The notes beneath the pieces were generated by a model. The model had not been told where the DNA came from and searched no databases. It saw nothing but the letters and a program-made list of their open reading frames with translations. A program made the position numbers and the translations under genes. Of a DNA stretch of 64,000 nt, positions 1 to 9,257 are shown piece by piece (position 1 is the first letter of the stretch; the number at the start of each line of letters is the position of its first letter). The stretch is from a virus: positions 31,279 to 95,278 of the IMG/VR virus record IMGVR_UViG_3300021376_002797; one strand, written 5' to 3'.

Positions 1-2
1 AT

Positions 3-1340
3 GGAAGTAGCGGTACTAGTGGTTCAAGTGGCTCAAGCGGATTAAATGGAAGTAGCGGAACTTCAGGTTCTAGCGGAACTTCAGGTACTAGTGGAACATC
101 AGGTATTGATGGAACATCGGGAACATCGGGTACAAGTGGAACATCAGGTTCTAGCGGAACATCGGGAACTAGTGGTACTAGTGGAACATCAGGTTCTTCA
201 GGTATTAATGGAACATCGGGAACATCGGGTACACGTGGTACTAGTGGGACATCAGGATCTTCAGGGACAAGTGGTACTAGCGGCATATCAGGTAATGATG
301 GGGCAAATTCATCAAGATACATTTATGATAATGATGAATCGGCACCTGCAGATCCAGGATCAGCTCATTTTGTTGCCGACACTAACACTATTGGTAGTGT
401 GACAACGTTCTCAATTAGTAAAGACGATATAAATAATGTCGACTTATATGCGTGGTGGTTAGTTTTAGATGACCAAATTAATAACAAGAATAGACCGGCA
501 TTTTTACAAATTATAAGAGTTAATGATAATAGTAAATTTGGATATTTTCAAATTGATGGCATTGCTGATCAGGGAACTTATTTTGACTTAACTGTTACGT
601 ATTTAGCAGGTAACACGAGCTTACTCAATAAAACTGCGTTTACTATAACTTGGAATACGGACGGATCAAATGGAATTGATGGAACTAGTGGTACATCAGG
701 TAGTTCAGGAACAAGTGGTACTAGTGGAACATCAGGTATTAATGGAACATCGGGAACATCGGGTACACGTGGTACTAGCGGAAGTTCAGGTTCAAGTGGA
801 TTATCTGGTATTCATGCGGCAAGAATTCCAGGATCTGGTGGATTCATAAACGCATTAATGGTAACCAACCAACAGTTACTTTCAGTTGCACAAGGAGTAA
901 ATGCACTGAGATGTTTTCCATTTTTTCCAATGAAAACTTTTACAATAGTTAGTTATTCATTTAATGTTGTTACGGCAGTTGCAAGTTCAAATGCTAGAAT
1001 ATTATTTTATAGTGATCTAAACGGCGCTCCTGATACAAAATTACACGAGTCTGCAGACATATCCACAAGTACAACAGGTGTTAAGACAACTTCACAATCA
1101 TTCACATTCAATGCTGGGACAGCCTATTGGCTTTGCATTCAGACAAGTGCAGCTATTACCGTTAGTTGTTTTGGACACGCCGGAGGATTTGGTTGGGCTC
1201 AAACAACAGCAGGTACCCAACCAACAAATAGTATTTTATACACATACGCATTAGGTTCTGCACCATCAACGTTAACAACAACTGGTGCAAGTTATCCCTC
1301 AATAGGAGTTAACATTTTGCAATTAATATTCACTTTGTAA
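3..1340 (+). CDS. Collagen-like tail fibre protein (5' partial)
   Basis: The frame is open from base 3, so the gene starts outside the window; at least 445 residues are present. Two blocks of Gly-X-Y triplets (about bases 3-306 and 663-812), almost all GTS or GSS, flank a globular segment, and a non-repetitive C-terminal domain of about 175 residues follows. Gly-X-Y repeats form collagen-like triple helices in phage fibres, so this is probably a distal tail fibre with a receptor-binding tip (inference). The very high Ser/Thr content offers many O-glycosylation sites, and a glycosyltransferase block lies immediately downstream on the other strand. A GTG codon at 399 is internal and is not the start. 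No signal peptide can be judged because the N-terminus is missing. Confidence 0.85.
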   Translation, partial: GSSGTSGSSGSSGLNGSSGTSGSSGTSGTSGTSGIDGTSGTSGTSGTSGSSGTSGTSGTSGTSGSSGINGTSGTSGTRGTSGTSGSSGTSGTSGISGNDGANSSRYIYDNDESAPADPGSAHFVADTNTIGSVTTFSISKDDINNVDLYAWWLVLDDQINNKNRPAFLQIIRVNDNSKFGYFQIDGIADQGTYFDLTVTYLAGNTSLLNKTAFTITWNTDGSNGIDGTSGTSGSSGTSGTSGTSGINGTSGTSGTRGTSGSSGSSGLSGIHAARIPGSGGFINALMVTNQQLLSVAQGVNALRCFPFFPMKTFTIVSYSFNVVTAVASSNARILFYSDLNGAPDTKLHESADISTSTTGVKTTSQSFTFNAGTAYWLCIQTSAAITVSCFGHAGGFGWAQTTAGTQPTNSILYTYALGSAPSTLTTTGASYPSIGVNILQLIFTL

Positions 1341-1501
1341 TGAAAGTAAGACACGAAATATACGATGAAAATGGACTTGTAAGAGTTGAGTACATTGAAA
1401 TTGATGAGCCATCTATAGAGGAGTTGATTGCACAAAAAGAGGCTGAGTTATTGGCAATGTATGAAGAATTAGAAAAATTAAAGAAAAGTAGAGAAGTCTG
1501 A
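1340..1501 (+). CDS. Small fibre-associated protein
   Basis: A 53-residue ORF whose ATG overlaps the TAA of the fibre gene (TAATG), indicating translational coupling. The sequence starts MKVRHEIYDENGLVRVEYI and ends in a charged helix rich in Glu, Lys and Leu that could form a coiled coil. I do not recognise a family. Its 3' third is nearly repeated at 6990-7051, where the upstream part is missing. A role as a fibre chaperone or cap is a guess from position only. Confidence 0.6.
   Translation: MKVRHEIYDENGLVRVEYIEIDEPSIEELIAQKEAELLAMYEELEKLKKSREV
1433..1494 (+). repeat. Direct repeat copy 1 (62 bp)
   Basis: This stretch covers the 3' end of the small fibre-associated ORF and matches 6990-7051 with roughly seven mismatches over 62 bp. 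The two copies bracket the three-gene glycosyltransferase block on the minus strand. Confidence 0.8.
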
Positions 1502-1503
1502 CA

Positions 1504-3786
1504 TTATTGATTTATAATTTTTTCTATTTCCGAAATGACCATTTCGGAAGTTATTTCTTTAGTACACTCAAATTGTCTATCAGTCCCTTTATGGTAAGGG
1601 CACCAATTCCAATCTCCGGCATTTAGTTTTTCTTTATTAAAACAACCGTGACAAACGTTTTCATTAATAACCCTGTGACAATTTGATGACATTTCTGCAA
1701 ACTTTTCACTAAAACCTGAAATTAACACTACAGGTAAGTCACATGCCCAAGCCAACCATGATAGTCCTGAACCTAAACCAATGAAGAATTCACACGATGG
1801 AAAATCCTCAATAAGTTCTTCTAACTTGTTACCTTTAAATTTAGTTGTACCCATCGGGTAAAAATTATCCATATAACCATCTTCTTCTTTGGAATAAACC
1901 ATGACTTCGTAACCAAGATTTCTTAAATAATTTACCACTTCTTGCCAACCACTTGGGTTATTCCAATATTTTGCCTGTGTTGTAGATTGCATACCTATAC
2001 CTACCTTTTTCTTTTTTGGTGCTTTACTTTTTTTTACGAGTGGTTTAACCTCATTATATTCCAAACCTAAAATATCAGAGGCTGTCTGTTGTAAAGGAAT
2101 ACTTTTAAAATCATTTGGGTGTAAGTTTTTGTTATAGTAATCACCATCATAGAACCAACCAATTCTATATATCGCATAAATATTATGAACCGACTCACCT
2201 GGATTAACAAACTTTATGTGTGGATATTGATCAATAAAAAGATGGTTCAAAAATGTCGAAACTATTAATTCACAGTTATGTTTTTTTCTAAATTCATCAA
2301 CATAAGGTATCCAAGCTAGCGAGTCACCTAAAGCAGAAGATTCAAAAGTTATCAAAACTCTTTGACCGGCAAGGTCTAAATCATATTCAAACCTATCTTC
2401 GTCATTCTCAGCAATTATTTTCCACGGAACAAAATACTGAAGACTTGTTTTAGCCCAGGTATTATTTTGTAAAGTCAAATTATAAACTACTTTTTGATTT
2501 TCAGTATCAATAAACTTAACATCAAAATCTTTTAGGGTATCTTTAATTTCTAAAAACGCGCCATCGTGAAACAATACTGAAAATTTTGGCTTAAGTTTTT
2601 TTATAGATTTGTTTGAGTTTATGTTATTATAAAAATCAACTAATTTATCTTTAAATTTAGCCTCATCATTTACTCCTACTTCTGTTCTATAGATTATTTT
2701 ATTTATGTTATCAGCAATATCACACTCTTTTACACAGTGAAATAATAGTATATCATCCTTATCAAACGGAATATGAGATTGGCTAAAATGACCCAATCCC
2801 CAATCATTCATATCAAGTAGAAAGTCTCCTGTTAAATTTGGATGTTGATAGAAAAAATTAACATCTTTTTCATTTCTAACATTCAGACCAACAGTAACAA
2901 GGTTTGGTGGCATTTTATGTTTCCAAAGTAGACAATTTAATAAAAGCTCATCGTGCAGAAACTCTGTTTTTCTAATTACTTGTATCTCATCAGAAAAACA
3001 TATTTGTTTCCATTCCCTAAACAGCTCTAAGTGAGTATGGTTGAATATAACTAAAAATGTTATACCATTAGGATAAGGTTGTTTGAAATTTTCTTGTTGA
3101 AATCCCATAAACTCAGAGACTTGTGGCCCTGGAATATACATACCATTAGTAATTACATAATTCCATCTTTGTTTTTGTATTATTGGACCTTCTGTAATAT
3201 GAGGAATATCAAATAACGAATCTATATTAGGTCTAACTAAAATATCGGAATCAATAAATACTGCTTTTTGAACCCCTCTCTCAATCGAATCAATAAAACA
3301 AGGAGGTTTCATAAACTGCATATACTGTGGATCCGACTCACCGTCAAAGTCTAATCTAATATTAGTAAGATTGGTAGATTTAATCCCACTATCATAATTT
3401 ATGTTATAATGAATTATTGGGATATTTGAATATCTTTCCAAACCATCAATCAATTTTTGAGTAATCCCCTCATACTTATCATTTGATATTAGTATATAAG
3501 CCTTTTCAATACCAATTGAAACATAATCATCTATCACCTTTACACCATTTTCATATACTCTTAAGTTCATTTTATTTTCTAAATCAACAGAATGAAATGG
3601 TGTATAGTTTAAGTCAATTATAATTTCTTGATTTGATTCAAAAGTATAATCATTAAATATTTTACTTTGATATGAAATACTTGTTAAAACCACTTTAGAT
3701 TTTACCGAATAACTTCTTAAATTAGTAATGGAAAGTTTATTATCTACTAATCTATATTTATATAACTTGCTCTGCATAAATAACAC
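1504..3786 (-). CDS. Two-domain glycosyltransferase with BAHT-type O-heptosyltransferase domain
   Basis: 760 residues. The N-terminal half resembles a GT-A transferase, with a DxD-type metal site in AVFIDSDILVRP. The C-terminal half matches autotransporter O-heptosyltransferases of the Aah/TibC (BAHT) type: a VGIGMQSTTQAKYW segment, a GLGSGLSWLAWA segment, and four cysteines (C712, C715, C729, C741) in the CHGCF ... DWNWCPYHKGT ... FEC arrangement that binds iron in that family. Family members transfer heptose to serines of repetitive surface proteins. The neighbouring fibre is a long Ser/Thr repeat, so it is a plausible acceptor (inference). The 3' neighbour ends 3 bp away on the opposite strand; the start overlaps the upstream gene by 29 bp, indicating an operon. 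Confidence 0.8.
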   Translation of the reverse strand: MLFMQSKLYKYRLVDNKLSITNLRSYSVKSKVVLTSISYQSKIFNDYTFESNQEIIIDLNYTPFHSVDLENKMNLRVYENGVKVIDDYVSIGIEKAYILISNDKYEGITQKLIDGLERYSNIPIIHYNINYDSGIKSTNLTNIRLDFDGESDPQYMQFMKPPCFIDSIERGVQKAVFIDSDILVRPNIDSLFDIPHITEGPIIQKQRWNYVITNGMYIPGPQVSEFMGFQQENFKQPYPNGITFLVIFNHTHLELFREWKQICFSDEIQVIRKTEFLHDELLLNCLLWKHKMPPNLVTVGLNVRNEKDVNFFYQHPNLTGDFLLDMNDWGLGHFSQSHIPFDKDDILLFHCVKECDIADNINKIIYRTEVGVNDEAKFKDKLVDFYNNINSNKSIKKLKPKFSVLFHDGAFLEIKDTLKDFDVKFIDTENQKVVYNLTLQNNTWAKTSLQYFVPWKIIAENDEDRFEYDLDLAGQRVLITFESSALGDSLAWIPYVDEFRKKHNCELIVSTFLNHLFIDQYPHIKFVNPGESVHNIYAIYRIGWFYDGDYYNKNLHPNDFKSIPLQQTASDILGLEYNEVKPLVKKSKAPKKKKVGIGMQSTTQAKYWNNPSGWQEVVNYLRNLGYEVMVYSKEEDGYMDNFYPMGTTKFKGNKLEELIEDFPSCEFFIGLGSGLSWLAWACDLPVVLISGFSEKFAEMSSNCHRVINENVCHGCFNKEKLNAGDWNWCPYHKGTDRQFECTKEITSEMVISEIEKIINQ

Positions 3787-5332
3787 CCATTTTATTTTCT
3801 ATAATATAATCACCACAAGAAGGACTCCACTTAGATAATTTAAATTTAAAATTATTCTTTGTTAGTTTAGTAATTATATCCATTGCTTTATAATCATCAT
3901 TATTATGATATTCTATAATAAATCTTTTAACCTTTTTGATATTTTCATCTGTTATTGATTCAAAAAAATCATACTCAGCTCCTTCTATGTCAATCTTCAT
4001 TAAATCAATGAAATCTTCATCAACATAATCTTCAATGAATTTATTTGGAGTAATTGATTCAACAACTACTTTTTTACGATCGAGATTATTACCATTAGCA
4101 TCAACTTCATATAAAGAAGAAACAACAGAACCGATTCCAGGACTTAAATAAAATTCAATTTCACCGTTTTTGTTTGATATTGCCTTATCTATTATTCTAA
4201 TTTTAGAGTTATTACTCCATAGTTTATTTAAAATATCTACATTAGTAGAATCAGCCTCGACCATATAAGTTTTAATTCCTCTTTCAACAAAAGAAATACT
4301 TGACATTCCATAATTTGCACCAATATCAACATAATTTTTTATCAAAGTTATATCAAAGTCAAAAACATCATAGATACTCATATCATTAAAATCAGAAAAC
4401 TCGTTAAATTTAACTTCTTTATCTTTAATTAATTTAAACTTTTTTGATAAAGGATGCTTCCAATAAAAATCTTTGACTGAAATATTTTTAACAATAGTCT
4501 TTTCTTCTGTATAAATTTCCAAATAGTATCCATTTTTTGAACTTTTAACATTATGCATAAATGGAGGAACAATCCAAAAAGTAACTCCATTTGACAATCC
4601 AAAATCTCTATTTAAATAAATACAAACATCCGTGTAATAGTCAAAAATTCTTAAATGATACTCGCCATCAAGTGTAGATTTAATGAAAAATCTTTCTTCA
4701 TCTTCTGAATACCAAAATTCAACCTGACCATAATCATAAAATAGTCTATCAATTTTATTAACTCCATAAAATGATTTCTTATCAGAAAATGAATATATTC
4801 TACTTAATAAATTTTTTCTTCTCAAATCATACTCCCAACAGTTTTCTAATACATTATTTATAGAAAACATCTCATCAACCGTCTTATAAAATGTTATGTT
4901 TTCTAATAAGAAACCAACATTAGAATAAAAAGAGTTTGTGCATATCACATTACTTCCCCAATTACAGGAAACAAAATCACAACCATCTACTCTCCATTTT
5001 AGAAACTCATTAACATCATTAATTTCTATATCATAAGTTGCTTTATAAGTCCAGTCTATATTTTGTTCCTTTAAATGATTTAATGAAATTTCAATTAAAT
5101 TGCTTTCAGCCACTCCATGTGAATACTTTCTATCATCTACTATGTTTTTTGATTGGTAAAAATACCAATCACAAAGAGATTGTAGTTCAACATCAACAGG
5201 TGAGTGACTGGCTAATATTAAATAATAGTTTTCTCTTGATAGAATTCTAATATTTTCTTTTAATATTTCCAAACCCTCTTTGGAGTTGTGAAAATAAGTA
5301 ACGATAAATCCGGTTTTAGTGTCTGTCTTCAT
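3758..5332 (-). CDS. Fusion of glycosyltransferase-like domain and FkbM-type methyltransferase
   Basis: 524 residues. Residues 1 to about 150 look like a glycosyltransferase-related domain (MKTDTKTGFIVTYFHNSKEG start) of uncertain class; a middle region of unknown fold follows. The last 200 residues are an FkbM-family SAM methyltransferase: YVDIGANYGMSSISF is the SAM-binding loop, then YMVEAD, and LMKIDIEGAEYDFFE is the characteristic later motif. FkbM enzymes methylate sugar hydroxyls. The gene overlaps both neighbours (29 and 17 bp), so the three glycan genes are probably translated from one message. The N-terminal assignment is tentative. Confidence 0.75.
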   Translation of the reverse strand: MKTDTKTGFIVTYFHNSKEGLEILKENIRILSRENYYLILASHSPVDVELQSLCDWYFYQSKNIVDDRKYSHGVAESNLIEISLNHLKEQNIDWTYKATYDIEINDVNEFLKWRVDGCDFVSCNWGSNVICTNSFYSNVGFLLENITFYKTVDEMFSINNVLENCWEYDLRRKNLLSRIYSFSDKKSFYGVNKIDRLFYDYGQVEFWYSEDEERFFIKSTLDGEYHLRIFDYYTDVCIYLNRDFGLSNGVTFWIVPPFMHNVKSSKNGYYLEIYTEEKTIVKNISVKDFYWKHPLSKKFKLIKDKEVKFNEFSDFNDMSIYDVFDFDITLIKNYVDIGANYGMSSISFVERGIKTYMVEADSTNVDILNKLWSNNSKIRIIDKAISNKNGEIEFYLSPGIGSVVSSLYEVDANGNNLDRKKVVVESITPNKFIEDYVDEDFIDLMKIDIEGAEYDFFESITDENIKKVKRFIIEYHNNDDYKAMDIITKLTKNNFKFKLSKWSPSCGDYIIENKMGVIYAEQVI

Positions 5333-6944
5333 TGTGAATTTTATCTAAAATTGAATAGCCAGCCGATTGTTTAGTAACTGGAAACTCAAATATTCCTGTT
5401 TTATACTGATTTAATTTTTCAGAAAACAATAAATCAGTTACATTCCATTTACAAGTCTGATACATATTATCAATAACCTCAAATGAACGTTTTGGTATTA
5501 TATAAGCGTGTGCTCCGTAAAATTTATTAACAATCCAATAGTCCTGTTTTTTATCAACAATGTTAGTATTATTATGAAAACCAAAGGAGAACATCAATAA
5601 CTCCTCATTATTGTTAAGAACTTCACAAGCAAAATTCATTTTTTTAATAAACTCAGTATAACTAACATCAATAACAGCATCACACTCAAAAATTAGTATA
5701 AAATCACTATCAGTGTTTATACCCTGATAAAAAGCTGATTTATGAGCCAAATAACAACCATAATGACCAGGTGTTAATTTACCACCAGGTTCCAAAGAAA
5801 TCTTATCGGGATATTCACAGTTTTCAGCAGGAGGTAATTCAGTATATCTCTTGTTGATACAAGTGTTATAAGTTATTCCATAGTCAGAAAGTTTTGATAA
5901 GGAAATTAAAGAAGAAATTTCTCTATCACTATCAATATCGGTTAACATGTGGTAGGCTGATGTTTTGAAATTTTCTTTAGACTGCGCTACTTCTTTAGAC
6001 TGGATTTTTTTAGTCTGTGATTTTATACCTAAACTATGTTTGATTTTTTCAACATTTTCTTGTTTATTAGTTGATAAAAAACTAATATTTGGGTTATCGA
6101 AAATATTTGAATAATTTGGTAACCACTTCATTAAAATTGGTAAATTATAGTTAAGTGCCTCAGTTATACATAATGGTTTATTCTCGAGATTCGAGGTAAA
6201 TAAAAACAAATCACAAATAGTGTAAAATTTATAAACATCAGACCGCTCGCCCCAAACTCGGCAATTAGTAGGTTTATTTTCCATAAGTGGTTTCCAATAT
6301 GACTCAAAATTTCCTGCTTGATTTCCTAAAAAGTGAAACTGAACACTATCATCAAAACTTCTAGCTATTTCAAATATTTCTGCTTGATTTTTTCCAGGAG
6401 TAAATAGACCAACATTTAAGACATGTTTTTTGTTTGTATCAAGTCCTAATTCTGTTAAAAACATTCTTTTAATTTCATCACTTTTAACAGGATATTCAAT
6501 TAAGTCAAAGTCTGAGGACTTGTCAAAATATTGAAATAAATTATACTTTGAAACAAAAAGAGATTTATCAGGAGTCGTAATTTTTTCAGAATGGTTGAAT
6601 AAAGTTCCGTGAGTAGTTTCACAAATCTTATAGTCTGACTTGTATAGTATATCTAAATATTGATGAGGTATAAAAGTTTCAGGAAACTCTTCAAAGTGTA
6701 TAACATCTGGTTTTATTTCATCAACAACAGAAATAAACTTTTGTTTATCATCCATTGTAATTAATTTATTTCCAAGCAAAGACTGTATTTGAGTTCTCTG
6801 AACGACCAGTTGGCCTCCGGTTATATTATCCCATTCAATACACCAAATATCAAATTCGTTATTTAAAACTTCTATTTTTTTTAATAAAAATTGAGGCAAA
6901 CCACCTGTTGAAAGGTGTGGTGCGATGAAAAGGATCTTTTTCAT
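5316..6944 (-). CDS. GT4-GT25 bifunctional glycosyltransferase
   Basis: 542 residues. The first 300 residues are a GT-B, GT4-like transferase (MKKILFIAPHLSTGGLPQFL start, VLNVGLFTPGKNQ, then NLENKPLCITEALNYNLP in the donor-binding region). About residues 325-530 are a GT25-like domain (LTPGHYGCYLAHKSAF and ILIFECDAV, the family's acidic site). GT25 includes LPS transferases and collagen galactosyltransferases, notable beside a collagen-like fibre. A host-type promoter lies just upstream, making this the likely first gene of the three-gene operon. Confidence 0.8.
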   Translation of the reverse strand: MKKILFIAPHLSTGGLPQFLLKKIEVLNNEFDIWCIEWDNITGGQLVVQRTQIQSLLGNKLITMDDKQKFISVVDEIKPDVIHFEEFPETFIPHQYLDILYKSDYKICETTHGTLFNHSEKITTPDKSLFVSKYNLFQYFDKSSDFDLIEYPVKSDEIKRMFLTELGLDTNKKHVLNVGLFTPGKNQAEIFEIARSFDDSVQFHFLGNQAGNFESYWKPLMENKPTNCRVWGERSDVYKFYTICDLFLFTSNLENKPLCITEALNYNLPILMKWLPNYSNIFDNPNISFLSTNKQENVEKIKHSLGIKSQTKKIQSKEVAQSKENFKTSAYHMLTDIDSDREISSLISLSKLSDYGITYNTCINKRYTELPPAENCEYPDKISLEPGGKLTPGHYGCYLAHKSAFYQGINTDSDFILIFECDAVIDVSYTEFIKKMNFACEVLNNNEELLMFSFGFHNNTNIVDKKQDYWIVNKFYGAHAYIIPKRSFEVIDNMYQTCKWNVTDLLFSEKLNQYKTGIFEFPVTKQSAGYSILDKIHNEDRH

Positions 6945-6964
6945 AATAAAAATATATAAAAAAA

Positions 6965-6992
6965 CAAAGGTAAAACAAAGTATTTATCTCAA
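6965..6992 (-). promoter_or_regulatory. Host-type promoter for glycosyltransferase operon
   Basis: On the minus strand TTG is followed after 17 nt by TACCTTTG, matching the Bacteroidota -33/-7 pattern (TTG, TAnnTTTG), about 20 nt before the start codon at 6944. Its upstream end touches the 6990-7051 repeat. Confidence 0.5.
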
Positions 6993-7051
6993 AAAGATGC
7001 AGAACTTTTAGCAATGTATGAAGAATTAGAAAAATTAAAAAAAAGTAGAGA
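6990..7051 (+). repeat. Direct repeat copy 2 (62 bp), remnant of small fibre ORF
   Basis: Near-copy of 1433-1494, still in frame to a TAA just after it, but without a start or the N-terminal two thirds. It looks like a leftover of a second copy of the small fibre-associated gene. Confidence 0.75.
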
Positions 7052-7090
7052 TGAATAAAAGTAGAGATATTTGATATTTTATTTTCTTGT

Positions 7091-7099
7091 GTATTTATT
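7091..7099 (+). promoter_or_regulatory. Putative late promoter motif
   Basis: GTATTTATT lies 12 bp before the fibre gene start and matches the recurring TATATTTAT(A/T) motif that precedes capsid genes in this window. Confidence 0.4.
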
Positions 7100-7111
7100 A
7101 AATAAAGTTTT

Positions 7112-8143
7112 ATGGCTGACAAAAAAATATCTGAATTACCATATATTAGTGGTGGTCAAATTTCAGGAAACACTCTTGTTCCTTTAGTTACGTATTTTAG
7201 TGCGGTGTCAGGGAATACTGTACACACATATGTTTCAGATTTAGAAAATTATTTAACAAGTGGTATTACTGTTAGTGGTAATTATTTACCATTAAGTGGT
7301 GGGACAGTAACAGGTAGCACGAGTTTCCAAAGTGGATTAACGGCAACAACAATATCTGCAACAACGTATTTAAATTTACCACAATTTAGTGGAGGTTCAG
7401 GAAACTGTATAAATGATTTTTATGTGTCAAATATTCATTCGTGTTCACCATTAAGAATTAATCCGTTAAACGAAGGTAATGTTTATTTTGGGTTAACAAG
7501 TGGTATAACAATAGATCTAACAAACACTAGATTAGGTATTGGAACCGAGACACCTTCAGCAAACCTTGATGTTAGTGGAAAAATAAAAACAACAAATTTC
7601 CAAATGACATCAGGGGCAACCAATGGATATGTTTTAACATCGGACGCAAGTGGTAATGCGAGTTGGCAAACATCAAGTGGTGGGTCGTTTATTAGTGGTA
7701 ATCGAGGGGCTTTTTTATCAACGCAAGATCAAATTATTGCAAGTGCAGGACAGTTAAAATCTGTAAGTGCTGACACAACGGTTGTTAGTTCAGGTATTAC
7801 ATTATCTGCAAATACTAGATACATAATTTCTAATGTTGGAAATTATAATATACAATATACGGTTCAAGTACAAAAAACTTCACCAGTATTATCAAACACA
7901 TATATATGGATGCAAAAAAATGGAACGGATATTGCAAATTCAACAACTATTACAACATTAACAGGGGATACCATATTTAGAGTTGTTACAAAAAACTTTA
8001 TAGAAACTGTAACCACACCAAACACATATTATGAGTTATATTGGACCTCAGACGATAACGACACACAACTTGGTAAGGAAACAACACCACCATATGGTAT
8101 TCCGGCATCACCATCAGTTTATGTGACCATTAATCAAATTTAA
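7112..8143 (+). CDS. Tail fibre-like structural protein
   Basis: 343 residues, rich in Ser, Thr, Gly and Asn. It contains NYLPLSGGTVTGSTSF, a repeat type common in phage fibres, and RLGIGTETPSANLDVSGK, a segment widely seen in fibre and adhesin stalks. The C-terminal 140 residues look globular and could be a receptor-binding tip. No catalytic motif is seen. It follows the glycosyltransferase block and probably belongs to the same host-range region as the collagen-like fibre. The N-terminal MADKKISELPY is typical of phage fibre proteins that attach to the tail. Confidence 0.75.
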   Translation: MADKKISELPYISGGQISGNTLVPLVTYFSAVSGNTVHTYVSDLENYLTSGITVSGNYLPLSGGTVTGSTSFQSGLTATTISATTYLNLPQFSGGSGNCINDFYVSNIHSCSPLRINPLNEGNVYFGLTSGITIDLTNTRLGIGTETPSANLDVSGKIKTTNFQMTSGATNGYVLTSDASGNASWQTSSGGSFISGNRGAFLSTQDQIIASAGQLKSVSADTTVVSSGITLSANTRYIISNVGNYNIQYTVQVQKTSPVLSNTYIWMQKNGTDIANSTTITTLTGDTIFRVVTKNFIETVTTPNTYYELYWTSDDNDTQLGKETTPPYGIPASPSVYVTINQI

Positions 8144-8194
8144 AAAATATGATATTTAACTTCATTTATTTTTATATTTTCATATTTTTAATTT

Positions 8195-8674
8195 ATGAAA
8201 ATATTTGTTCAAATTGCGTCATATAGAGATCCTGAATTACTGCCCACAATTAGGGATTGTATAAGTAAGGCAAAATATCCTGAAAACTTAACTTTCTGTA
8301 TTTGTTGGTAAAGAGACGAAACAGAATCAATGGAAGAATTTACAAATGATGATAGATTTAAAATATTAGACTATCATTGGACACAAAGTAAAGGACTTTG
8401 TTGGGCTCGTTCAGAAATTCAAAAATTATGGAATAGTGAAGAATACACTATGCAATTGGATTCACACCATAGATTTATAGTAAATTGGGATGAAGAGTTA
8501 ATTGAAATGATAAAAATGACAGGCTCAGAAAAACCAATTATCACATCATATGCAGGCATGTATCGACCATCAGACAATCAATTATTAAATATTGAACCAT
8601 ACAAAATGAATGCGTCTAATTTCACACTAGGAGAGACAATTCTTTTTATGTTAAAACAAATACCTCTTGGGTAA
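8195..8674 (+). pseudogene. Broken GlcNAc-transferase-like gene (internal TAA)
   Basis: The frame begins MKIFVQIASYRDPELLPTI and reaches FCICW, then a TAA at 8309-8311 stands where relatives of the glycosyltransferase (GlcNAc) family usually have Gln. The same frame continues RDETESMEEF to a stop at 8674. Joined, it would give about 158 residues, still short of the usual 250 or more, so the 3' part is also lost. A reinitiated product from the ATG at 8330 is possible but would lack the donor-binding N-terminus. Confidence 0.7.
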
Positions 8675-8701
8675 AATTTACAGGACTAACATCGTGATAG
8701 G

Positions 8702-9175
8702 TTAAAAAAAAACACGTTCTTTGCTACCAACTATTTGTTTATACCACATACCTTTATCATCTAACCAAACATAAGGATCATCAGGAATGTCGGTCCAACC
8801 ATGTTTTGTGTAGTATTCAAAATCTTTACGTAAAAGGTTTGCTCTATGAGATGAGTGAAATTCTTCACAACCTAACCAATTAGGTAAAATAAATTCACCT
8901 TCGATGACTTCATATTCCATGTTATTTTTAAAACCACGAGATTTCCACACGTCAATAGAGTCGTTGTAATATTGTTTAAGTGCGTTTACATAATCACGCC
9001 ACATTACAGAACACGGATGATTTAACCAACCCTTATATGGTTTACCATCTTTACGTAAACGACCTGTGATTGCTGATATAATTTGATAAGCCTCAACACG
9101 TTGTTTACCTAAACGTTTATTGTCTAATGATTCTAATGATTTTCTAAAATCTGAATAAGGAAGAAATGTTTGCAT
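8702..9175 (-). CDS. Pyrimidine-dimer-glycosylase-like (MSMEG_6728-type) protein
   Basis: 157 residues. The start MQTFLPYSDFRKSLESLDNK followed by RLGKQRVEAYQI matches the MSMEG_6728/Pyr_excise-related family, many members of which begin MQTFLPYPDF. HPCSVMWRDY and EEFHSSHRANLLRK are further conserved stretches. The family is related to T4 endonuclease V type pyrimidine dimer DNA glycosylases, so a role in repair of UV-damaged phage or host DNA is likely, though catalysis is not proven for this subfamily. It has its own host-type promoter. Confidence 0.7.
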   Translation of the reverse strand: MQTFLPYSDFRKSLESLDNKRLGKQRVEAYQIISAITGRLRKDGKPYKGWLNHPCSVMWRDYVNALKQYYNDSIDVWKSRGFKNNMEYEVIEGEFILPNWLGCEEFHSSHRANLLRKDFEYYTKHGWTDIPDDPYVWLDDKGMWYKQIVGSKERVFF

Positions 9176-9179
9176 AATA

Positions 9180-9210
9180 CAAAGATATAGTTTTTTTTTC
9201 TTTTATACAA
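9180..9210 (-). promoter_or_regulatory. Host-type promoter
   Basis: Minus strand: TTG, 20 nt, TATCTTTG, ending 4 bp before the start at 9175; the leader would be very short. It fits the Bacteroidota -33/-7 consensus. Confidence 0.45.
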
Positions 9211-9227
9211 ACTTTTTTATTTATTGA

Positions 9228-9237
9228 TATATTTATA
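9228..9237 (+). promoter_or_regulatory. Putative late promoter motif
   Basis: TATATTTATA, 20 bp before the start at 9258, preceded by TTATTGA as at 21501. Confidence 0.5.
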
Positions 9238-9257
9238 TGTAAAAGAAATAAAAAATT

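Noticed and set aside
3-306. Short repeats that could suggest a CRISPR array
   Set aside because: Units are 9-bp coding triplet repeats (GTS/GSS) with no spacers of constant size and no leader.
46-402. 118-residue ORF rich in Glu, His, Gln and Val
   Set aside because: It is an alternative frame of the Gly-Ser-Thr triplet repeat; the real fibre frame runs through it from base 3.
6859-7122. Minus-strand 87-residue ORF
   Set aside because: Covers the promoter and direct-repeat region and overlaps the GT4-GT25 start; composition is low complexity.
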